Assembly (NCBI GenBank): GCA_019636735.1
Contig: JAHBWY010000007.1
Location: 1-64,000 of the forward strand
From: Phycisphaeraceae bacterium
GTDB lineage: Bacteria > Planctomycetota > Phycisphaerae > Phycisphaerales > SM1A02
Direction of reading: 5' to 3'
DNA: 64,000 bases
The notes beneath the pieces were generated by a model that saw only the letters and a program-made list of their open reading frames with translations, did no database searches and was not told the DNA's origin. Both the position numbers and the translations under genes were made by a program. Positions 19,104 to 26,795 of the stretch are shown piece by piece; within the stretch, counting starts at the first letter, position 1; each line of letters starts with the position of its first letter.

Positions 19104-19827
19104 GCCACCCCAGGCCTCCGCGCCCAGCCATCAGCCGAGCCCCATTCGGGTCCGCCCTCTCGAACTCCGCGATTACGACGCGATCGAGCGCCTCTGCCAG
19201 GTGATCTACCCCACCGAGCGGCCCTACACCATGAAGGAGCTCGAGACGCACCATGCGCTCTTTCCCGAGGGGCAACTGGTGGCCGAGTCGGTGGAGCACG
19301 GAACGGTGTCGGGCACGCTCGCGTCGCTCATCATCCGATGGGATGACTATCGAACCACGGCGCCTTGGAGCACCTTCACCGCCGGTGGTTCATTCGCCAA
19401 TCACGATGCGCGCCATGGACGCACGCTCTACATCGCGGACATGATGACCGATCCCGCGCTTCAGCATCACGGCATCGCCCATGCGCTCGCCGCCGAGGCC
19501 ATCGAGGTCGTGAAGCGCCGCGGGCTGCTGCGCAAGCGCGGCGGTTCACGGCTGCCGGGCTATCACCTGCATGCGTCGACCATGACACCACGCCAGTATG
19601 TCCGCGCGGTCGTCCGCGGCGAACTCCACGATCCCACCCTCTCGTTCCATCTGCACCAGGGCTTCAAGGTCTTCGGCGTCGTACGCGGCTACCTGCCCCA
19701 TGATGACGAAAGCCGGGGCTGGGCGGCGTTGACGGAGTGGGTCAACCCGCGTGTCGCCTCACCGGAGCAGTTGCAGGAGCATCAGCGCGCCGAAGCGCAG
19801 GCCATTGCCGGCGACGATGGTGCATGA
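19093..19827 (+). CDS. GNAT-family N-acetyltransferase
   Basis: Acyl-CoA-dependent acyltransferase of 244 residues. The GNAT core is visible: IRVRPLELRDYDAIERLCQV, the strand LYIADMMTDPALQHHGIAHA with the acetyl-CoA-binding pyrophosphate loop QHHGIAHAL, and the C-terminal HLHQGFKVFGVVRGY. The insertion between RRG and ASTMTPRQYVRAV is longer than in small GNATs. The start ATG 19093 lies inside the end of the DUF481-type gene, so the two are probably translationally coupled. Its 3' end overlaps the convergent glycosyltransferase gene by 86 bp. Substrate unknown. Confidence 0.85.
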   Translation: MTSEPPQASAPSHQPSPIRVRPLELRDYDAIERLCQVIYPTERPYTMKELETHHALFPEGQLVAESVEHGTVSGTLASLIIRWDDYRTTAPWSTFTAGGSFANHDARHGRTLYIADMMTDPALQHHGIAHALAAEAIEVVKRRGLLRKRGGSRLPGYHLHASTMTPRQYVRAVVRGELHDPTLSFHLHQGFKVFGVVRGYLPHDDESRGWAALTEWVNPRVASPEQLQEHQRAEAQAIAGDDGA

Positions 19828-21004
19828 CGAGCTCCGCGATGCGCCGGGCCGCCCCTGCGCGCGAAGAGGCGCGGGCGGCGGCACGCATCGCGACGAGCGA
19901 GGGCGTGGCCTGACCGCAAAGCAGGCGATTGACGCGCTCTGTCAGCGCGTCGAGCGACGGTATCTGCTGGGCGGCGCCACAGGCGATCATTTCGGCCGCG
20001 TTGTGCTCCTCCTGGCCGGGAATCACCGAGGTGATGAGCATGGGAAGCCCCGCAGCCCGACACTCGGCGCTCGACAGCCCACCTGGTTTGCCAATGAAGA
20101 GATCGGCCGCCGCCATCCAGATGTGCATGCGATCGGTGAACCCCTCGAAACGCAGGGTGACTCCGGGCCGCAACAGCCAATCGGCCGCCTTGGCCTGAAG
20201 GTCGCGCTTGACGGCCGCGGCGTGACCACAGATGACAATGACCTGCGCGGGACCGTTGATGTTCGCCAGCGCACAGACACAGCGCTCCGCCGGCCCCACG
20301 AAGGCGCCACCGGTTGAGAAGAGGATCACCGGGCGATCATGATCGAGGCCGAGCGCGCGTCGAGCCCATGGCGCTGGAGGCAGGCGCTCGAAGGCGGGAT
20401 CGATGGGAATGCCCGTTTCGATCACCCTGCTCGCGGGCACCCCCGCCGAGGCGAGCGTCGCGGCCGCGCGCGCCCCGGAGACGAAGTACCGATCCGTCTC
20501 TGGCCAGATCCACATCCCATGCGCGTCGACATCGGTCACGACCGTGTTGAGCGCCACCGTCGCCCCCCCGCGGCGCATCGCCGCGACGAGTTCACTGGCG
20601 AGGAAGTGGGTCGAGACAATCGTCTCCGCGCGGCTTTCATCGACCAGTCGGCGAACTCGCCCGAGGGCCCGCCAGAGGAGGCGCCCCCGCAGGCCCGAAG
20701 CCGCGGGGCGATCGAAGCGGTGGTAGAGCCAACGCAGCATGCGCGGTGCGCGTCGGACGAGGCCGAGGTACGCATCCCGACACACCACGCTGACGATCCG
20801 CGGGCTCTCATCGAGCAGATCGACGATGCGCACCGGAGTCGACTGACCTCTCTCCTCGAGCGATTCGCGCAGAGCGACCGCCACGGCCTCCGCGGCGCGC
20901 GTGTGTCCGCTGCCGACACTGGCCGTCAGCAGGATGATGCCGCCCGATGCGCCTTCGACGGCTCGACATGGGGCAGCGGGAAGGGCAATGGTGGGTCGAT
21001 CCAT
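19742..21004 (-). CDS. Glycosyltransferase of the MGDG synthase type
   Basis: GT-B fold glycosyltransferase (GT28-like) of about 420 residues, resembling monogalactosyldiacylglycerol synthase and processive diacylglycerol glucosyltransferases, so it likely sugar-modifies a diacylglycerol lipid at the inner membrane. N-terminal acceptor domain: LLTASVGSGHTRAAEAVAVA; C-terminal donor-sugar site: FIGKPGGLSSAECRAAGLPM followed by IPGQEEHNA. The start at ATG 21004 (MDRPTIALP) is the shorter of two; an upstream in-frame start at 21055 adds 17 residues. Either overlaps the end of the phosphoesterase gene by 79-130 bp, an unusually long same-strand overlap. Confidence 0.82.
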   Translation of the reverse strand: MDRPTIALPAAPCRAVEGASGGIILLTASVGSGHTRAAEAVAVALRESLEERGQSTPVRIVDLLDESPRIVSVVCRDAYLGLVRRAPRMLRWLYHRFDRPAASGLRGRLLWRALGRVRRLVDESRAETIVSTHFLASELVAAMRRGGATVALNTVVTDVDAHGMWIWPETDRYFVSGARAAATLASAGVPASRVIETGIPIDPAFERLPPAPWARRALGLDHDRPVILFSTGGAFVGPAERCVCALANINGPAQVIVICGHAAAVKRDLQAKAADWLLRPGVTLRFEGFTDRMHIWMAAADLFIGKPGGLSSAECRAAGLPMLITSVIPGQEEHNAAEMIACGAAQQIPSLDALTERVNRLLCGQATPSLVAMRAAARASSRAGAARRIAELVMHHRRRQWPALRRADAPATAPVRRHAG

Positions 21005-21798
21005 GGGTCGGGATCCTCGGTGGGAACGGCGCCGCTCTCCTCCAGGCGGCGCCATGACTCGTTGAATGCAAGCCCGTCGAGCAGCTCGAGACGCCCATCC
21101 TCGTGTTCAACGAGCGCCGTGCAGCTCTCCACCCAGTCGCCGCAGTTGGCGTAGGTCAGGCCCTGGTCGACGCGGAGCTCGGCCTTGTGAATGTGGCCGC
21201 AGACCACGCCATCACACCCTCCACGCTCCGCCTCGCGCCGCAGCTCCTCCTCGTAGTGGGAGACATACATGCACGCGCGCTTCACACGGAGTTTCACCGC
21301 CTGCGCCAGCGAGTGATAGGGAAGCCCGAACATGCGACGGCCGGCGTTCCACAACCGATTGGCGCGCAACAGAACCTCGTAGCCGGCGCTCCCGAGCATT
21401 CCGAGCCAGGGTCGGGTGCGAACCACGAGGTCATAGTGGTCGCCATGGCAGACAAGAAGGCGCCGACCATCGGCACACTCGTGCTGTGCCGCCAACTCCA
21501 CCCTGATGCCGCCAAACTCCATGCCTGCGTAGGGTCGGGCCGCATCATCGTGATTCCCGGGCAGGTAGATGATTTCCACGCCCTTCGAACTCAACTTGAG
21601 CAGTCGACGAAGGACCGTCGTGTGCGACGCCGGCCACTTCCATCGCTGCCTGAGCCACCACATGTCAATGATGTCGCCCACGAGGTAGAGGCGGTCACAT
21701 GTGACCCGCTTCAGGAAGAAGGCGAGGTCGTCCGCGCGGGCACTTCCCGTCCCGAGGTGGGTGTCACTGATGAAGATGGTTCTGAAGCGCGTTCGCAC
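20926..21798 (-). CDS. Metallophosphoesterase, LpxH/YfbR-like calcineurin family
   Basis: Two-metal phosphoesterase of 290 residues, close in layout to UDP-2,3-diacylglucosamine pyrophosphatases of lipid A synthesis. All metal-binding motifs are present: SDTHLG near the N-terminus, VGDIIDMWW, LPGNHDD, VCHGDHYD and GHIHKAEL. GTG 21798 is chosen because AGGAGGG lies just 3-4 nt upstream; a longer ATG-started version (21819) lacks such a site. Its neighbour is a lipid glycosyltransferase, so a role in envelope lipid metabolism is plausible, but the exact substrate is inference. Confidence 0.85.
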   Translation of the reverse strand: MRTRFRTIFISDTHLGTGSARADDLAFFLKRVTCDRLYLVGDIIDMWWLRQRWKWPASHTTVLRRLLKLSSKGVEIIYLPGNHDDAARPYAGMEFGGIRVELAAQHECADGRRLLVCHGDHYDLVVRTRPWLGMLGSAGYEVLLRANRLWNAGRRMFGLPYHSLAQAVKLRVKRACMYVSHYEEELRREAERGGCDGVVCGHIHKAELRVDQGLTYANCGDWVESCTALVEHEDGRLELLDGLAFNESWRRLEESGAVPTEDPDPWIDPPLPFPLPHVEPSKAHRAASSC

Positions 21799-21801
21799 GA
21801 G

Positions 21802-21808
21802 CCCTCCT
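21802..21808 (-). promoter_or_regulatory. Shine-Dalgarno site fixing the GTG start at 21798
   Basis: On the minus strand AGGAGGG precedes GTG by 3 nt. It is the strongest ribosome-binding site near this gene, and it argues for GTG 21798 over the in-frame ATG at 21819. Confidence 0.55.
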
Positions 21809-21935
21809 GGTCTGACCATTGATCGACACCCGGCGCTCGCCCACCGTGAGCGGTCGCCCAAGGGGAGATTCACTCCGCGCGAAGTCTGCGCAAGGGTCCG
21901 GGGCCCCGGTATGATCGGCCCATGGAGGCAACTCG

Positions 21936-22496
21936 ATGACATCGATGGTCATTGCGGCTGGTCGAACGCGCCACTGGAAACTGGTGCTGATCGACGGCGT
22001 TCTTCTCACGCTGCTCGGCGTCCTGCTCCTCATCGGGGCGATCCTGCCGCGACCGTGGATCCTTGAGGCGTTCGTGCAGGGGCTCGGGTTCTTTCTGGTG
22101 CTGGTGGGCGCAGCGGGCCTCGTCACCGCATTCCGCCTGCACGAGGTTGGTCTTCGCTCGGTGCTGCTCTTTCTCGGGCCGTTCCTGGCCATTCTGCTCG
22201 GCTTCGGCGCAATCTTCGCGCCGGCGGTTGCGGCGGGAAGCGCCGTTCAGGTGTTCGGCGCACTCTCACTCGCGGGCGGCATCTTCCAGATTGTCGCGGC
22301 GCTCTCCATGCCGGGGCGCGAGCACTGGGGCGTCCTGCTCCTCAACGGCGTGCTGACCGCCATCGTGGGCGCCATCATGCTTCTCTCCCCGGGCATCGCC
22401 TTTCTCGTCCTCGTGATCTTCTTCGGTGTCGAGCTCATTCTGCTCGGTGCCCACCGTGTCCGCGCCGCCCTTCGACTGCGGCGACTCGCCGCCTGA
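21936..22496 (+). CDS. HdeD/DUF308-family membrane protein
   Basis: Small integral membrane protein, 186 residues, with six hydrophobic helices in three paired repeats (for example LVLIDGVLLTLLGVLLLIGA and LLLNGVLTAIVGAIMLLSPG). This is the pattern of HdeD/DUF308 proteins, linked in enterobacteria to acid resistance; the function here is not known. GGAGG at 21924-21928 lies 7 nt before ATG 21936. It opens a plus-strand run: the deoxyhypusine-synthase-like gene starts 23 bp downstream. Confidence 0.8.
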   Translation: MTSMVIAAGRTRHWKLVLIDGVLLTLLGVLLLIGAILPRPWILEAFVQGLGFFLVLVGAAGLVTAFRLHEVGLRSVLLFLGPFLAILLGFGAIFAPAVAAGSAVQVFGALSLAGGIFQIVAALSMPGREHWGVLLLNGVLTAIVGAIMLLSPGIAFLVLVIFFGVELILLGAHRVRAALRLRRLAA

Positions 22497-22519
22497 CCTG
22501 ATTGACTTCGAGTTCCGAC

Positions 22520-23581
22520 ATGCCGACCGCCACGACCACGCGCCGAACCCGCACCGCCCGCCCCAGTTCCCGACCGAAGAGCGCCTCCGCCGAGCGCGGC
22601 CGCGCCGGTGCAGGCGTCATCCGCGCCTTCATGCGCGAGCACTTCCGTCACTTCAATGCCGCCACGGTGATTGACGCGGCGGACGGATACATCCGGCACC
22701 TCGACAAGGGCGGGCGCATGCTCGTCACGCTCGCCGGCGCCATGAGCACGGCGGAACTCGGGCGTTCGCTCGCGGAGATGATCCGACGCGACAAGGTGCA
22801 CATGATCTGCTGCACCGGGGCCAACCTGGAAGAGGACATCTTCAACCTGGTGGCCCACACCCACTATGAGCGCGTGCCCCACTGGCGCGAACTCCCGGTG
22901 ACCGAGGAGACGAAGCTTTACAAGCGCCACTTGAACCGCGTCACCGATACCTGCATCCCCGAGGAGGAGGCGATTCGACGACTGGAGCGCGCGGTCCTCG
23001 ATGAGTGGGTGCGGGCGGATCGCGCGGGTGAACGCTACTTCCCGCACGAGTTCTTCTATCGCATCCTGCTCTCGGGCAAGCTCAAGAAGTTCTACGACAC
23101 TGATCCCGCAAACTCCTGGCTCCTGGCCGCCGCGGAGCGCCAGTTGCCGATCATCGTGCCGGGGTGGGAGGACAGCACGCTTGGCAACATCTATGCGGCC
23201 CATTGCATCGAGGGCGATGTCAAGCATGTGCACACCGTGCGAAGTGGCATCGAGTACATGATGGAGCTCGCGGAGATCTACGAGCGGACCGCTCCGAAGA
23301 ACCCGATCGGCTTCTTTCAGATTGGCGGCGGCATCGCCGGTGACTTCCCCATCTGTGTCGTGCCCATGTTGCACCAGGACCTGCGCCGCACGAAGGTGCC
23401 GCTCTGGGGCTACTTCTGCCAGATCGGCGATTCAACGACAAGCTACGGCAGCTACTCGGGCGCCAGTCCCAATGAAAAGATCACCTGGGGGAAGCTCGCT
23501 CCGACCACGCCGCGTTTCATGATCGAGAGCGACGCGACCATCGTGGCCCCGCTCATCTTCGCCTATGTGATGGGGATGTAG
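22520..23581 (+). CDS. Deoxyhypusine synthase-like protein (possible homospermidine synthase)
   Basis: NAD-dependent aminobutyltransferase family, 353 residues. The fold is full length: LVTLAGAMSTAELG, then CTGANLEEDIF (counterpart of the TAGGxEED motif), FFQIGGGIAGDF, and the catalytic lysine in ITWGKLAP (Lys325, aligning with the active-site SWGK of human DHS). Bacteria lack the eIF5A substrate, and several bacterial homologues make homospermidine or related polyamines; that role here is inferred, supported by arginine decarboxylase 3 kb away. A Ser/Thr/Arg-rich N-terminal stretch precedes the core. ATG 22520 is preferred over TTG 22502. The GTPase gene begins 10 bp after the stop. Confidence 0.88.
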   Translation: MPTATTTRRTRTARPSSRPKSASAERGRAGAGVIRAFMREHFRHFNAATVIDAADGYIRHLDKGGRMLVTLAGAMSTAELGRSLAEMIRRDKVHMICCTGANLEEDIFNLVAHTHYERVPHWRELPVTEETKLYKRHLNRVTDTCIPEEEAIRRLERAVLDEWVRADRAGERYFPHEFFYRILLSGKLKKFYDTDPANSWLLAAAERQLPIIVPGWEDSTLGNIYAAHCIEGDVKHVHTVRSGIEYMMELAEIYERTAPKNPIGFFQIGGGIAGDFPICVVPMLHQDLRRTKVPLWGYFCQIGDSTTSYGSYSGASPNEKITWGKLAPTTPRFMIESDATIVAPLIFAYVMGM

Positions 23582-23591
23582 GTCACGCCAG

Positions 23592-24827
23592 ATGGCGCAG
23601 CGCGGGTCATCGAACGGTCATCGTGACGATCCCATCGGGCGCGACGGCGACCCGCCGGATGAGACCTTCATCGACCTCGGTGAGGAGAGCGCCTTCCCGG
23701 GCCCCATCGAGGTTCACGATGACCCTTCACCCATCCCGCCTCCGGGCGGCACGCCGGGCGGAGCACGGAGCCCAGGCTCCCGTCCCCCCCCACCACCACC
23801 CGCGCCTTCCGCCGCCCCAACGGATGCGCGAAGCGGCGCGGGACCGCGCCCCAGTCAGCGCGATGTCTCCGGCACCGTGATCCGGCAGGATCGTTCGGTC
23901 TTCAGCCAGCCGGGCGACGATCGCGCAGTTCGAGATCGGATCGTCATCCTGGGCCGACGAGCGAGCGGCAAGACGGTCTTTCTCGCGCGCCTCTACCACG
24001 AGCTCTTCCGCGGTTCGCACGGCCTGTCGATGCAGGCCCTCAACGGGCCCTCGCACCTGCGCTGCCTCAGCGCCATGGATGACCTTGCCCGCGGCCAGTG
24101 GCCTGCGGCCACCGCCGAAAGCGCCGTGATTGAACTCGAAGTCTCCTACCCCGGCGGACGCGAGCGGCTCGTGGCGCTCGACTACCCAGGTGAGGTCTTT
24201 CGCCGCGCGTTCGTCGAGGAACTCTCAGGTCCCGATGTGGCCACGCTGCTTGACCAGGTGGATCACGCCGCGGCCGTCATCATCCTCATCGATCCGGGTT
24301 CAGTCCTCTCGGCCCCCCCCGGAGACCGCGTGGAGGAGGACTTCGGTTCCATCCAGGCGCTCCGGCGCATTCGTGCGACGCACCATGGCGCCCATGTTCC
24401 GGTGGCGGTGGTGCTCACGAAGTTCGATGTTCATCGCTCCATGGTCGAAGCCGCGGGTGGACTGCGCGCCTTTATCCAGCGCTACTATCCGCCGCTGGTG
24501 CGCGAGGCCCCCGGCGCGAAGGCCTTCGGGTGTGCAGCGGTGCGAGCCATTCCCGACCCGATGGGCCGAACGGCGCCGCAGGTTCGAGGTGAACCCGAGG
24601 GATTGATCGAGCCGCTCGTCTGGTGTCTCGAGCGCATGGGCCGGCTTCGCCGCGAAGAGTCGCGCGAAGCTCTGCAGAGCGAGCAATCCCGTCTCCTGGC
24701 CGACGCCATTCGGGCGGAAGAGGAGGCGGAGCGGCGGGAGCGGCGCGTGCTGACTCTCATCTGGAGCTTCGTGGCGTTCGTCGTCATCGTCGGCGGCTTC
24801 ATCGCGTGGTATGTGCTTTCATCTTGA
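23592..24827 (+). CDS. Tail-anchored P-loop GTPase with proline-rich N-terminus
   Basis: A 411-residue protein. Residues 1-110 are acidic and Pro-rich, probably disordered. The G domain follows: G1 GRRASGKT (121-128), G3 DYPG (197-200) in LVALDYPGEVF, G4 TKFD (276-279) and a likely G5 near FGCAAV (312-317). A charged, Glu/Arg-rich helix (about 350-386) leads to one C-terminal membrane helix (about 387-409), so the G domain should face the cytoplasm. It resembles the TRAFAC-type GTPases that are paired with GAP1 proteins in bacterial conflict systems, although I cannot run the profile. The gene is 10 bp after the DHS-like gene and 18 bp before its probable partner. Confidence 0.8.
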   Translation: MAQRGSSNGHRDDPIGRDGDPPDETFIDLGEESAFPGPIEVHDDPSPIPPPGGTPGGARSPGSRPPPPPPAPSAAPTDARSGAGPRPSQRDVSGTVIRQDRSVFSQPGDDRAVRDRIVILGRRASGKTVFLARLYHELFRGSHGLSMQALNGPSHLRCLSAMDDLARGQWPAATAESAVIELEVSYPGGRERLVALDYPGEVFRRAFVEELSGPDVATLLDQVDHAAAVIILIDPGSVLSAPPGDRVEEDFGSIQALRRIRATHHGAHVPVAVVLTKFDVHRSMVEAAGGLRAFIQRYYPPLVREAPGAKAFGCAAVRAIPDPMGRTAPQVRGEPEGLIEPLVWCLERMGRLRREESREALQSEQSRLLADAIRAEEEAERRERRVLTLIWSFVAFVVIVGGFIAWYVLSS

Positions 24828-24845
24828 GGAGGCTTTGCGTCGACC

Positions 24846-26789
24846 ATGCGATTGGGCGTTCATCTCCTTGCGTCTCAGCAGGGCTACCGCACGCGTGCGG
24901 CCAGTCCTGATGTGACTGGCGAGGAGCAGCGGGCGCTCGAAGCACTCGTCTACGGGCAGTCGAACGACCCTGACTTCCTGCGCTCGCTGGAGCGGGAGCC
25001 CGCCGTGCTCGTTCGACCTCTCCCGAGCGGTCGCTGCGCCATCACCCGTCTCTTTCAGGGAAGCCCGGATGATGCCGGGCGCGCCACGCTGGACATGCGC
25101 ACCCTGCTCTGTCCGCTTCCGGACTACGAGCACCTGGTCCGGGGCGACCTCGAGCAGATCCTGCAACGACCTGAGCTCTGGGCCCGCGAGCGCTTCGAGG
25201 AGGCGCGCGTGCTCGCCTTGGCCCACCCGCCGAGGAGTGCGCCGCCGACCATCGGCCCCCGAACCCTGCGACTGGTTGACGCCTACCTCGATGCGCTTGA
25301 TCACAAGCGTCCGACGGTGCTGCTTCCTGACAGCGAAGCGCATCGGCGGGACCTGATCAACCTGGTGCGCGTGCTCGCCTCGGAGGATCTCGCGCAGGTG
25401 CGCTGGGGCCTGCGGGTGCTGTCGCTTGCCGGTGACCCTGATCTTGTGACGGGCGTCGGCGCCGTTGATCGAAGTCGACGCACGATTCTCATGCCGGACC
25501 TGGAGACTCCTCCAGCCCACGAAATCGTGCACTTCCTTGCGGTGAACGCCGCGGCCATCCGGGTGCTTCCGCCCATTGCGAAACTCCGGGGAGGCGAGTT
25601 GTTGAAGTGGATGCTCACGGTGCAGAACGAGCCCGCCTCCGATGAACGGGCCGTACCAGCGCCGGGGGCGTCAACCATCTTTGAATCTGCTCCCCACCGC
25701 CGAGTCACTCGCTCGTCAGGCAAGGTGATGGCGCTCTCGATCGCAGCCGCCGTGATCATCACGGGCGTGTGTCTCGGTCTGGTGATCACGCTGCTCTTCC
25801 TTCGCGATGCGAGAGATTCGGTGCCACCGGGCCAGCAGGCCGCACCGCAGGCGAGCACCGATGAAGGAAGCGAACCTGAAGCGATCGTCCAGTCGCGCGA
25901 ATCGTTGCGAGCGAGAGCACTTTCGCGTCCTGCAACTCGCTCGTCGGGCGGCACCGCAGCACCCGAAGCTTCCCCGTCTCCAACGCCCTCTGTCCTACCA
26001 CCTCCCGAGTCCCGTCCGCCCGACGGAGCGGCGCCCCCCGAACAGCCTGCGTTACCGAGCGGAGCGCCCGCAAGCACTCCGGCCCCTGTGCCGAAGCCAT
26101 CGACTCCACCCGCCGGCGCACCACAACCTGACGACTCCCGGGAGCCAGCCACTCCTCAGACGCCGTCCGCCAAGGCGCTCGCGGTGATCGAGGCTGAGCG
26201 GAGGCAGATCGCCGCTCAGATGGGAGCCTTGGTGGAGCAAGTCGCCCAGCTTCAGAAGGCTCTTCAATTGGCCGCCAGCAGCGGCTCCGCGTCGCGCTGG
26301 GATGCAGCCCGCTGCACGAGAGTGCTCGAAGCAATCGACCGCGTCGACAGGGTCCTCAGCCGAAGTCCGCTCGTCTTCTTCGAAGAAGAACTCAAGCCAT
26401 GGTCGCGCACTCCTCCCCCCGTCTTCTCCGATCTGGATGACTTCCTTGCGCAGATCCCGGCGCTCGTCGCCGCACTCGACGCGACCACGGCGCTCACTTC
26501 GGAGGATGGCCTCAACGCGCTCGTGACCCGACGCAATGCGATCGACGCCGCCGGTCGCGCCACCTGCGCCGGTCCACTGAGCGCCCCGATTCGAGAGAGC
26601 ACCCAGCGCTTTCAGCGCACGATCAACCCCTTCGTGCCCATCGACGACTTGCGACGCTTGAACCGCGAACGCGCGGCCAGCACACAGGAGCGCTTCCGGC
26701 GCGGCATCCGCGAGGGTCTTCGCCGCTTCGCTGACGACCTCGACACCGATCTTCGCGACGCGCTCCGGGCCGCAGCCGCGGCGCCGTGA
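24846..26789 (+). CDS. Membrane protein with GAP1-N-like domain, partner of the GTPase
   Basis: A 647-residue protein that I do not recognise with certainty. Residues 1-260 form a globular domain starting MRLGVHLLASQQGYRTRAAS; the Q-x-GY-x(4)-ASPDVTGEE pattern recalls GAP1-N (GTPase-associated protein 1, N-terminal) domains. One membrane helix at about 295-319 is followed by a Pro/Ala/Ser-rich linker (325-440), a helical segment likely to coil (442-476) and a helical C-terminal domain (to 647). With the N-terminus inside, the C-terminal third would be outside the cytoplasm. GAGGAGG overlaps the GTPase stop codon, 13 nt before the ATG. The 3' end is 6 bp from the convergent speA. Confidence 0.7.
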   Translation: MRLGVHLLASQQGYRTRAASPDVTGEEQRALEALVYGQSNDPDFLRSLEREPAVLVRPLPSGRCAITRLFQGSPDDAGRATLDMRTLLCPLPDYEHLVRGDLEQILQRPELWARERFEEARVLALAHPPRSAPPTIGPRTLRLVDAYLDALDHKRPTVLLPDSEAHRRDLINLVRVLASEDLAQVRWGLRVLSLAGDPDLVTGVGAVDRSRRTILMPDLETPPAHEIVHFLAVNAAAIRVLPPIAKLRGGELLKWMLTVQNEPASDERAVPAPGASTIFESAPHRRVTRSSGKVMALSIAAAVIITGVCLGLVITLLFLRDARDSVPPGQQAAPQASTDEGSEPEAIVQSRESLRARALSRPATRSSGGTAAPEASPSPTPSVLPPPESRPPDGAAPPEQPALPSGAPASTPAPVPKPSTPPAGAPQPDDSREPATPQTPSAKALAVIEAERRQIAAQMGALVEQVAQLQKALQLAASSGSASRWDAARCTRVLEAIDRVDRVLSRSPLVFFEEELKPWSRTPPPVFSDLDDFLAQIPALVAALDATTALTSEDGLNALVTRRNAIDAAGRATCAGPLSAPIRESTQRFQRTINPFVPIDDLRRLNRERAASTQERFRRGIREGLRRFADDLDTDLRDALRAAAAAP

Positions 26790-26795
26790 GCCGAC

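Noticed and set aside
22520-23581. True deoxyhypusine synthase acting on eIF5A
   Set aside because: No eIF5A-like substrate is expected in bacteria or seen here; a polyamine role is more likely.
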